Source: Glandiceps talaboti
Lineage: Eukaryota; Hemichordata; Enteropneusta; Spengelidae
Direction: 5' to 3'
Assembly: GCF_964340395.1 (NCBI RefSeq)
Contig: NW_027554290.1
Location: forward strand, 221,001 to 285,000
Length of the DNA: 64,000 nt
Position 1 is the stretch's first letter. Each line of letters opens with the position of its first letter. A model generated the notes under the pieces. It did no database searches. It was not told the origin of the DNA and saw only the letters and a program-made list of their open reading frames with translations. Both the position numbers and the translations under genes were made by a program. Shown here in pieces: positions 13,444-25,831 of this stretch.

Positions 13444-16400
13444 AATCCTACACACAATGGTCTAAGATGAAGTATCTCGCACTCTTTAGGAAAATAATCC
13501 CATACACCAATGGTCTAAGATGGAGTATCTCACACTCGTTGGGAAAATAATCCCATACACCAATGGTCTAAGATGGAGTATCTCACACTTGTTAGGAAAA
13601 TAATCCCACACACCAATGGTCTAAGATGGAGTATCTCGCACTCTTTAGGAAAATAATCCCATACACCAATGGTCTAAGATGGAGTATCTCACACTCGTTG
13701 GGAAAATAATCCTACACACAATGGTCTAAGATGAAGTATCTCGCACTCTTTAGGAAAATAATCCCATACACCAATGGTCTAAGATGGAGTATCTCACACT
13801 TGTTAGGAAAATAATCCTACACACAATGGTCTAAGATGAAGTATCTCGCACTCTTTAGGAAAATAATCCCATACACCAATGGTCTAAGATGGAGTATCTC
13901 ACACTCGTTGGGAAAATAATCCCATACACCAATGGTCTAAGATGGAGTATCTCACACTCGTTGAAAAAATAATCTCACACACCAATGGTCTAAGATGGAG
14001 TATCTCACACTCGTTGAGAAAATAATTCCGCACACCAATGGTCTAAGATGGAGTATCTCACACTTGTTAGGAAAATAATTCCACACACCAATGGTCTAAT
14101 ATGGAGTATCTCACACTCGTTAGGAAAATAATCCCATACACCAATGGTCTAAGATGAAGTATCTCACACTCGTTAGGAAAATAATCTCACACACCAATGG
14201 TCTAAGATGGAGTATCTCACACTCGTTAGGAAAATAATCCCATACACCAATGGTCTAAGATGGAGTATCTCACACTTGTTAGGAAAATAATCCCATACAC
14301 CAATGGTCTAAGATGGAGTATCTCACACACCAATGGTCTAAGATGGAGTATCTCACACTCGTTAGGAAAATAATCCTACACACAATGGTCTAAGATCGAG
14401 TATCTCACACTTGTTAGGAAAATAATCCCACAAACCAATGGTCTAAGATGGAGTATTTCACACTCGTTAGGAAAATAATCCTACACACAATGGTCTAAGA
14501 TCGAGTATCTCACACTTGTTAGGAAAATAATCCCACAAACCAATGGTCTAAGATGGAGTATCTCACACTCGTTAGGAAAATAATTCCACACACCAATGGT
14601 CTAATATGGAGTATCTCACACTCGTTAGGAAAATAATCCCATACACCAATGGTCTAAGATGAAGTATTTCACACTCGTTAGGAAAATAATTCCACACACC
14701 AATGGTCTAAGATGGAGTATCTCACACTCGTTAGGAAAATAATCCTACACACAATGGTCTAAGATCGAGTATCTCACACTTGTTAGGAAAATAATCCCAC
14801 ACACCAATGGTCTAAGATGGAGTATCTCACACTCGTTAGGAAAATAATTCCACACACCAATGGTCTAATATGGAGTATCTCACACTCGTCAGGAAAATAA
14901 TTCCACACACCAATGGTCTAATATGGAGTATCTCACACTCGTTATAAAAATAATCCTACACACAATGGTCTAAGATGAAGTATCTCGCACTCTTTAGGAA
15001 AATAATCCCATACACCAATGGTCTAAGATGGAGTATCTCACACTCGTTGGGAAAATAATCCCATACACCAATGGTCTAAGATGGAGTATCTCACACTCGT
15101 TGAAAAAATAATCTCACACACCAATGGTCTAAGATGGAGTATCTCACACTCGTTGAGAAAATAATTCCACACACCAATGGTCTAATATGGAGTATCTCAC
15201 ACTTGTTAGGAAAATAATCCCACACACCAATGGTCTAAGATGGAGTATCTCACACTCGTTGGGAAAATAATCCTACACACAATGGTCTAAGATGAAGTAT
15301 CTCGCACTCTTTAGGAAAATAATCCCATACACCAATGGTCTAAGATGGAGTATCTCACACTCGTTGGGAAAATAATCCCATACACCAATGGTCTAAGATG
15401 GAGTATCTCACACTTGTTAGGAAAATAATCCCACACACCAATGGTCTAAGATGGAGTATCTCACACTTGTTAGGAAAATAATCCTTTTCACAATGGTCTA
15501 AGATGAAGTATCTCGCACTCTTTAGGAAAATAATCCCATACACCAATGGTCTAAGATGGAGTATCTCACACACCAATGGTCTAAGATGGAGTATCTCACA
15601 CTCGTTAGGAAAATAATCCTACACACAATGGTCTAAGATCGAGTATCTCACACTTGTTAGGAAAATAATCCCACAAACCAATGGTCTAAGATGGAGTATT
15701 TCACACTCGTTAGGAAAATAATCCTACACACAATGGTCTAAGATCGAGTATCTCACACTTGTTAGGAAAATAATCCCACAAACCAATGGTCTAAGATGGA
15801 GTATCTCACACTCGTTAGGAAAATAATTCCACACACCAATGGTCTAATATGGAGTATCTCACACTCGTTAGGAAAATAATCCCATACACCAATGGTCTAA
15901 GATGAAGTATTTCACACTCGTTAGGAAAATAATTCCACACACCAATGGTCTAAGATGGAGTATCTCACACTCGTTAGGAAAATAATCCTACACACAATGG
16001 TCTAAGATCGAGTATCTCACACTTGTTAGGAAAATAATCCCACACACCAATGGTCTAAGATGGAGTATCTCACACTCGTTAGGAAAATAATTCCACACAC
16101 CAATGGTCTAATATGGAGTATCTCACACTCGTCAGGAAAATAATTCCACACACCAATGGTCTAATATGGAGTATCTCACACTCGTTAGGAAAATAATCCT
16201 ACACACAATGGTCTAAGATGAAGTATCTCGCACTCTTTAGGAAAATAATCCCATACACCAATGGTCTAAGATGGAGTATCTCACACTCGTTGGGAAAATA
16301 ATCCCATACACCAATGGTCTAAGATGGAGTATCTCACACTCGTTGAAAAAATAATCTCACACACCAATGGTCTAAGATGGAGTATCTCACACTCGTTGAG

Positions 16401-19400
16401 AAAATAATTCCACACACCAATGGTCTAATATGGAGTATCTCACACTTGTTAGGAAAATAATCCCACACACCAATGGTCTAAGATGGAGTATCTCACACTC
16501 GTTGGGAAAATAATCCTACACACAATGGTCTAAGATGAAGTATCTCGCACTCTTTAGGAAAATAATCCCATACACCAATGGTCTAAGATGGAGTATCTCA
16601 CACTCGTTGGGAAAATAATCCCACACACCAATGGTCTAAGATGGAGTATCTCACACTTGTTAGGAAAATAATCCCACACACCAATGGTCTAAGATGGAGT
16701 ATCTCACACTTGTTAGGAAAATAATCCTTTTCACAATGGTCTAAGATGAAGTATCTCGCACTCTTTAGGAAAATAATCCCATACACCAATGGTCTAAGAT
16801 GGAGTATCTCACACTCGTTGGGAAAATAATTCCACACACCAATGGTCTAAGATGGAGTATCTCACACTCGTTAGGAAAATAATTCCACACACCAATGGTC
16901 TAAGATTCAGTATCTCACACTCGTTAGGAAAATAATTCCACACACCAATGGTCTAATATGGAGTATCTCACACTCGTTAGGATAATAATCCCATACACCA
17001 ATGGTCTAAGATGAAGTATCTCACACTCGTTTGGAAAATAATTCCACACACCAATGGTCTAAGATGGAGTATCTCACACTCGTTAGGAAAATAATTCCAC
17101 ACACCAATGGTCTAAGATGGAGTATCTCACACTCGTTAGGAAAATAATCTCACACACCAATGGTCTAAGATGGAGTATCTCACACTCGTTAGGAAAATAA
17201 TTCCACACACCAATGGTCTAAGATGGAGTATCTCACACTCGTTAGGAAAATAATTCCACACACCAATGGTCTAAGATGGAGTATCTCACACTCGTTAGGA
17301 AAATAATCCCATACACCAATGGTCTAAGATGAAGTATTTCACACTCGTTAGGAAAATAATTCCACACACCAATGGTCTAAGATGGAGTATCTCACACTCG
17401 TTAGGAAAATAATCCTACACACAATGGTCTAAGATCGAGTATCTCACACTTGTTAGGAAAATAATCCCACAAACCAATGGTCTAAGATGGAGTATTTCAC
17501 ACTCGTTAGGAAAATAATCCTACACACAATGGTCTAAGATCGAGTATCTCACACTTGGTAGGAAAATAATCCCACACACCAATGGTCTAAGATGGAGTAT
17601 CTCACACTCGTTAGGAAAATAATTCCACACACCAATGGTCTAATATGGAGTATCTCACACTCGTTAGGAAAATAATCCTACACACAATGGTCTAAGATCG
17701 AGTATCTCACACTTGTTAGGAAAATAATCCCACAAACCAATGGTCTAAGATGGAGTATCTCACACTCGTTAGGAAAATAATTCCACACACCAATGGTCTA
17801 ATATGGAGTATCTCACACTTGTTAGGAAAATAATCCCACACACCAATGGTGTAAGATGGAGTATCTCACACTCGTCAGGAAAATAATTCCACACACCAAT
17901 GATCTAATATAGAGTATCTCACACTCGTTAGGAAAATAATCCTACACACAATGGTCTAAGATGAAGTATCTCGCACTCATTAGGCAAATAATCCCATACA
18001 CCAATGGTCTAAGATGGAGTATCTCACACTCGTTGGGAAAATAATCCCATACATCAATCGTCTAATATGGAGTATCTCACACTCGTTGAAAAAAAAAATC
18101 TCACACACCAATGGTCTAAGATGGAGTATCTCAAACTCGTTGAGAAAATAATTCCACACACCAATGGTCTAAGATGGAGTATCTCACAATCGTTAGGAAA
18201 ATAATTCCACACACTAATGGTCTAAGATGGAGTATCTCACACTCGTTAGGAAAATAATTCCACACACCAATGGTGTAATATGGAGTATCTCACACTCGTT
18301 AGGAAAATAATCCCATACACCAATGGTGTAAGATGAAGTATCTCACACTCGTTAGGAAAATAATCTCACACACCAATGGTCTAAGATGGAGTATCTCACA
18401 CTCGTTAGGAAAATAATCCCGTACACCAATGGTCTAAGATGGAGTATCTCACACTTGTTAGGAAAATAATCCCATACACCAATGGTCTAAGATGGAGTAT
18501 CTCACACACCAATGGTCTAAGATGGAGTATCTCACACTCGTTAGGAAAATAATCCTACACACAATGGTCTAAGATCGAGTATCTCACACTTGTTAGGAAA
18601 ATAATCCCACACACCAATGGTCTAAGATGGAGTATCTCACACTCGTTAGGAAAATAATCCTACACACAATGGTCTAAGATCGAGTATCTCACACTTGTTA
18701 GGAAAATAATCCCACACACCAATGGTCTAAGATGGAGTATCTCACACTCGTTAGGAAAATAATTCCACACACCAATGGTCTAATATGGAGTATCTCACAC
18801 TCGTTAGGAAAATAATTCCACACACCAATGGTCTAATATGGAGTATCTCACACTCGTTAGGAAAATAATCCCATACACCAATGGTCTAAGATGAAGTATC
18901 TCACACTCGTTAGGAAAATAATTCCACACACCAATGGTCTAAGATGGAGTATCTCACACTCGTTAGGAAAATAATTCCACACACCAATGGTCTAAGATGG
19001 AGTATCTCACACTCGTTAGGAAAATAATCTCACACACCAATGGTCTAAGATGGAGTATCTCACACTCGTTAGGAAAATAATTCCACACACCAATGGTCTA
19101 AGATGGAGTATCTCACACTCGTTAGGAAAATAATTCCACACACCAATGGTCTAAGATGGAGTATCTCACACTCGTTAGGAAAATAATCCCATACACCAAT
19201 GGTCTAAGATGAAGTATTTCACACTCGTTAGGAAAATAATTCCACACACCAATGGTCTAAGATGGAGTATCTCACACTCGTTAGGAAAATAATCCTACAC
19301 ACAATGGTCTAAGATCGAGTATCTCACACTTGTTAGGAAAATAATCCCACACACCAATGGTCTAAGATGGAGTATCTCACACTCGTTAGGAAAATAATTC

Positions 19401-19924
19401 CACACACCAATGGTCTAATATGGAGTATCTCACACTTGTTAGGAAAATAATCCCACACACCAATGGTCTAAGATGGAGTATCTCACACTCGTTAGGAAAA
19501 TAATTCCACACACCAATGGTCTAAGATGGAGTATCTCACACTCGTTAGGAAAATAATCCCATACACCAATGGTCTAAGATGAAGTATTTCACACCCGTTA
19601 GGAAAATAATTCCACACACCAATGGTCTAAGATGGAGTATCTCACACTCGTTAGGAAAATAATCCTACACACAATGGTCTAAGATCGAGTATCTCACACT
19701 TGTTAGGAAAATAATCCCACACACCAATGGTCTAAGATGGAGTATCTCACACTCGTTAGGAAAATAATTCCACACACCAATGGTCTAATATGGAGTATCT
19801 CACACTCGTTGGGAAAATAATCCCATACACCAATGGTCTAAGATGGAGTATCTCACACTTGTTAGGAAAATAATCCCACACACCAATGGTCTAAGATGGA
19901 GTATCTCACACTTGTTAGGAAAAT
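13444..19924. repeat. Higher-order repeat copy 3, about 6.5 kb, domain I
   Basis: Copy 3 opens with the same GATGAAG/TTTAGG 52-bp monomer. Its right part matches copy 2 at a constant offset of 7274 bp: GTTTGG at 9755 and 17029, the CACAAACC variant at 10194 and 17468, and the A10 run after CGTTG at 10811 and 18085. Its left part (about 13.8-16.7 kb) has no clear partner in copies 1 or 2 but is repeated in copy 4. It carries two TCCTTTTCACAATGG monomers, near 15481 and 16724, and a 30-bp truncated monomer at 15565. Confidence 0.8.
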
Positions 19925-22900
19925 AATCCTACACACAATGGTCTAAGATGAAGTATCTCGCACTCTTTAGGAAAATAATCCCATACACCAATGGTCTAAG
20001 ATGGAGTATCTCACACTCGTTGGGAAAATAATCCCATACACCAATGGTCTAAGATGGAGTATCTCACACTCGTTGAAAAAATAATCTCACACACCAATGG
20101 TCTAAGATGGAGTATCTCACACTCGTTGAGAAAATAATTCCGCACACCAATGGTCTAAGATGGAGTATCTCACACTTGTTAGGAAAATAATTCCACACAC
20201 CAATGGTCTAATATGGAGTATCTCAAACTCGTTAGGAAAATAATCCCATACACCAATGGTCTAAGATGAAGTATCTCACACTCGTTAGGAAAATAATCTC
20301 ACACACCAATGGTCTAAGATGGAGTATCTCACACTCGTTAGGAAAATAATCCCATACACCAATGGTCTAAGATGGAGTATCTCACACTTGTTAGGAAAAT
20401 AATCCCATACACCAATGGTCTAAGATGGAGTATCTCACACACCAATGGTCTAAGATGGAGTATCTCACACTCGTTAGGAAAATAATCCTACACACAATGG
20501 TCTAAGATCGAGTATCTCACACTTGTTAGGAAAATAATCCCACAAACCAATGGTCTAAGATGGAGTATTTCACACTCGTTAGGAAAATAATCCTACACAC
20601 AATGGTCTAAGATCGAGTATCTCACACTTGGTAGGAAAATAATCCCACACACCAATGGTCTAAGATGGAGTATCTCACACTCGTTAGGAAAATAATTCCA
20701 CACACCAATGGTCTAATATGGAGTATCTCACACTCCACTCGTTAGGAAAATAATTCCACACACCAATGGTCTAATATGGAGTATCTCACACTCGTTAGGA
20801 AAATAATCCCATACACCAATGGTCTAAGATGAAGTATTTCACACTCGTTAGGAAAATAATTCCACACACCAATGGTCTAAGATGGAGTATCTCACACTCG
20901 TTAGGAAAATAATCCTACACACAATGGTCTAAGATCGAGTATCTCACACTCGTTAGGAAAATAATTCCACACACCAATGGTCTAATATGGAGTATCTCAC
21001 ACTTGTTAGGAAAATAATTCCACACACCAATGGTCTAATATGGAGTATCTCACACTCGTCAGGAAAATAATTCCACACACCAATGGTCTAATATGGAGTA
21101 TCTCACACTCGTTAGGAAAATAATCCTACACACAATGGTCTAAGATGAAGTATCTCGCACTCTTTAGGAAAATAATCCCATACACCAATGGTCTAAGATG
21201 GAGTATCTCACACTCGTTGGGAAAATAATCCCATACACCAATGGTCTAAGATGGAGTATCTCACACTCGTTGAAAAAATAATCTCACACACCAATGGTCT
21301 AAGATGGAGTATCTCACACTCGTTGAGAAAATAATTCCACACACCAATGGTCTAATATGGAGTATCTCACACTTGTTAGGAAAATAATCCCACACACCAA
21401 TGGTCTAAGATGGAGTATCTCACACTCGTTGGGAAAATAATCCTACACACAATGGTCTAAGATGAAGTATCTCGCACTCTTTAGGAAAATAATCCCATAC
21501 ACCAATGGTCTAAGATGGAGTATCTCACACTCGTTGGGAAAATAATCCCATACACCAATGGTCTAAGATGGAGTATCTCACACTTGTTAGGAAAATAATC
21601 CCACACACCAATGGTCTAAGATGGAGTATCTCACACTTGTTAGGAAAATAATCCTTTTCACAATGGTCTAAGATGAAGTATCTCGCACTCTTTAGGAAAA
21701 TAATCCCATACACCAATGGTCTAAGATGGAGTATCTCACACACCAATGGTCTAAGATGGAGTATCTCACACTCGTTAGGAAAATAATCCTACACACAATG
21801 GTCTAAGATCGAGTATCTCACACTTGTTAGGAAAATAATCCCACAAACCAATGGTCTAAGATGGAGTATTTCACACTCGTTAGGAAAATAATCCTACACA
21901 CAATGGTCTAAGATCGAGTATCTCACACTTGTTAGGAAAATAATCCCACAAACCAATGGTCTAAGATGGAGTATCTCACACTCGTTAGGAAAATAATTCC
22001 ACACACCAATGGTCTAATATGGAGTATCTCACACTCGTTAGGAAAATAATCCCATACACCAATGGTCTAAGATGAAGTATTTCACACTCGTTAGGAAAAT
22101 AATTCCACACACCAATGGTCTAAGATGGAGTATCTCACACTCGTTAGGAAAATAATCCTACACACAATGGTCTAAGATCGAGTATCTCACACTTGTTAGG
22201 AAAATAATCCCACACACCAATGGTCTAAGATGGAGTATCTCACACTCGTTAGGAAAATAATTCCACACACCAATGGTCTAATATGGAGTATCTCACACTC
22301 GTCAGGAAAATAATTCCACACACCAATGGTCTAATATGGAGTATCTCACACTCGTTAGGAAAATAATCCTACACACAATGGTCTAAGATGAAGTATCTCG
22401 CACTCTTTAGGAAAATAATCCCATACACCAATGGTCTAAGATGGAGTATCTCACACTCGTTGGGAAAATAATCCCATACACCAATGGTCTAAGATGGAGT
22501 ATCTCACACTCGTTGAAAAAATAATCTCACACACCAATGGTCTAAGATGGAGTATCTCACACTAGTTGAGAAAATAATTCCACACACCAATGGTCTAATA
22601 TGGAGTATCTCACACTTGTTAGGAAAATAATCCCACACACCAATGGTCTAAGATGGAGTATCTCACACTCGTTGGGAAAATAATCCTACACACAATGGTC
22701 TAAGATGAAGTATCTCGCACTCTTTAGGAAAATAATCCCATACACCAATGGTCTAAGATGGAGTATCTCACACTCGTTGGGAAAATAATCCCATACACCA
22801 ATGGTCTAAGATGGAGTATCTCACACTTGTTAGGAAAATAATCCCACACACCAATGGTCTAAGATGGAGTATCTCACACTTGTTAGGAAAATAATCCTTT

Positions 22901-25831
22901 TCACAATGGTCTAAGATGAAGTATCTCGCACTCTTTAGGAAAATAATCCCATACACCAATGGTCTAAGATGGAGTATCTCACACTCGTTGGGAAAATAAT
23001 TCCACACACCAATGGTCTAAGATGGAGTATCTCACACTCGTTAGGAAAATAATTCCACACACCAATGGTCTAAGATTCAGTATCTCACACTCGTTAGGAA
23101 AATAATTCCACACACCAATGGTCTAATATGGAGTATCTCACACTCGTTAGGATAATAATCCCATACACCAATGGTCTAAGATGAAGTATCTCACACTCGT
23201 TTGGAAAATAATTCCACACACCAATGGTCTAAGATGGAGTATCTCACACTCGTTAGGAAAATAATTCCACACACCAATGGTCTAAGATGGAGTATCTCAC
23301 ACTCGTTAGGAAAATAATCTCACACACCAATGGTCTAAGATGGAGTATCTCACACTCGTTAGGAAAATAATTCCACACACCAATGGTCTAAGATGGAGTA
23401 TCTCACACTCGTTAGGAAAATAATTCCACACACCAATGGTCTAAGATGGAGTATCTCACACTCGTTAGGAAAATAATCCCATACACCAATGGTCTAAGAT
23501 GAAGTATTTCACACTCGTTAGGAAAATAATTCCACACACCAATGGTCTAATATGGAGTATCTCACACTCGTTAGGAAAATAATCCTACACACAATGGTCT
23601 AAGATCGAGTATCTCACACTTGTTAGGAAAATAATCCCACAAACCAATGGTCTAAGATGGAGTATCTCACACTCGTTAGGAAAATAATTCCACACACCAA
23701 TGGTCTAATATGGAGTATCTCACACTTGTTAGGAAAATAATCCCACACACCAATGGTGTAAGATGGAGTATCTCACACTCGTCAGGAAAATAATTCCACA
23801 CACCAATGATCTAATATAGAGTATCTCACACTCGTTAGGAAAATAATCCTACACACAATGGTCTAAGATGAAGTATCTCGCACTCATTAGGCAAATAATC
23901 CCATACACCAATGGTCTAAGATGGAGTATCTCACACTCGTTGGGAAAATAATCCCATACATCAATCGTCTAATATGGAGTATCTCACACTCGTTGAAAAA
24001 AAAAATCTCACACACCAATGGTCTAAGATGGAGTATCTCAAACTCGTTGAGAAAATAATTCCACACACCAATGGTCTAAGATGGAGTATCTCACACTCGT
24101 TAGGAAAATAATTCCACACACTAATGGTCTAAGATGGAGTATCTCACACTCGTTAGGAAAATAATTCCACACACCAATGGTGTAATATGGAGTATCTCAC
24201 ACTCGTTAGGAAAATAATCCCATACACCAATGGTGTAAGATGAAGTATCTCACACTCGTTAGGAAAATAATCTCACACACCAATGGTCTAAGATGGAGTA
24301 TCTCACACTCGTTAGGAAAATAATCCCGTACACCAATGGTCTAAGATGGAGTATCTCACACTTGTTAGGAAAATAATCCCATACACCAATGGTCTAAGAT
24401 GGAGTATCTCACACACCAATGGTCTAAGATGGAGTATCTCACACTCGTTAGGAAAATAATCCTACACACAATGGTCTAAGATCGAGTATCTCACACTTGT
24501 TAGGAAAATAATCCCACACACCAATGGTCTAAGATGGAGTATCTCACACTCGTTAGGAAAATAATCCTACACACAATGGTCTAAGATCGAGTATCTCACA
24601 CTTGTTAGGAAAATAATCCCACACACCAATGGTCTAAGATGGAGTATCTCACACTCGTTAGGAAAATAATTCCACACACCAATGGTCTAATATGGAGTAT
24701 CTCACACTCGTTAGGAAAATAATTCCACACACCAATGGTCTAATATGGAGTATCTCACACTCGTTAGGAAAATAATCCCATACACCAATGGTCTAAGATG
24801 AAGTATCTCACACTCGTTAGGAAAATAATTCCACACACCAATGGTCTAAGATGGAGTATCTCACACTCGTTAGGAAAATAATTCCACACACCAATGGTCT
24901 AAGATGGAGTATCTCACACTCGTTAGGAAAATAATCTCACACACCAATGGTCTAAGATGGAGTATCTCACACTCGTTAGGAAAATAATTCCACACACCAA
25001 TGGTCTAAGATGGAGTATCTCACACTCGTTAGGAAAATAATTCCACACACCAATGGTCTAAGATGGAGTATCTCACACTCGTTAGGAAAATAATCCCATA
25101 CACCAATGGTCTAAGATGAAGTATTTCACACTCGTTAGGAAAATAATTCCACACACCAATGGTCTAAGATGGAGTATCTCACACTCGTTAGGAAAATAAT
25201 CCTACACACAATGGTCTAAGATCGAGTATCTCACACTTGTTAGGAAAATAATCCCACACACCAATGGTCTAAGATGGAGTATCTCACACTCGTTAGGAAA
25301 ATAATTCCACACACCAATGGTCTAATATGGAGTATCTCACACTTGTTAGGAAAATAATCCCACACACCAATGGTCTAAGATGGAGTATCTCACACTCGTT
25401 AGGAAAATAATTCCACACACCAATGGTCTAAGATGGAGTATCTCACACTCGTTAGGAAAATAATCCCACACACCAATGGTCTAAGATGAAGTATTTCACA
25501 CTCGTTAGGAAAATAATTCCACACACCAATGGTCTAAGATGGAGTATCTCACACTCGTTAGGAAAATAATCCTACACACAATGGTCTAAGATCGAGTATC
25601 TCACACTTGTTAGGAAAATAATCCCACACACCAATGGTCTAAGATGGAGTATCTCACACTCGTTAGGAAAATAATTCCACACACCAATGGTCTAATATGG
25701 AGTATCTCACACTCGTTGGGAAAATAATCCCATACACCAATGGTCTAAGATGGAGTATCTCACACTTGTTAGGAAAATAATCCCACACACCAATGGTCTA
25801 AGATGGAGTATCTCACACTTGTTAGGAAAAT
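19925..25831. repeat. Higher-order repeat copy 4, 5907 bp, domain I
   Basis: Copy 4 matches copy 3 first at an offset of 6112 bp (the TTCCGCACACC variant at 14026 and 20138; the truncated monomer at 14321 and 20433). The offset becomes 6170 bp after one extra 58-bp monomer near 20705 (TCCTTTT at 15481 and 21651; GTTTGG at 17029 and 23199). It falls to 5907 bp by the A10 run (18085 and 23992), so about five monomers are missing between. The next unit opens at 25832. Apart from these changes I saw very few single-base differences, so this duplication looks recent. Confidence 0.82.
20705..20762 (+). repeat. Single 58-bp monomer with CACTC microduplication
   Basis: CTCACACTCGTTAGG reads CTCACACTCCACTCGTTAGG here, because CACTC is doubled at 20731-20740. 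The spacing to the next CCAATGG is 58 bp. It is the only monomer of this length I found in the window. The equivalent position in copy 3 (near 14.6 kb) lacks this monomer entirely, so it entered copy 4 as one extra unit. Confidence 0.88.

Noticed and set aside
15355-15576. Minus-strand open frame of 73 codons, duplicated exactly at 21525-21746
   Set aside because: It lies wholly inside satellite monomers, its peptide is the monomer read in successive frames, and it opens only because GTTGGG monomers lose the TAA. There is no start context or non-repeat sequence.
16598-16837. Minus-strand open frame of 79 codons, near copy at 22768-23007
   Set aside because: Same satellite-derived frame as above; the near-identical second copy reflects the 6170-bp duplication of DNA, not conservation of a protein.
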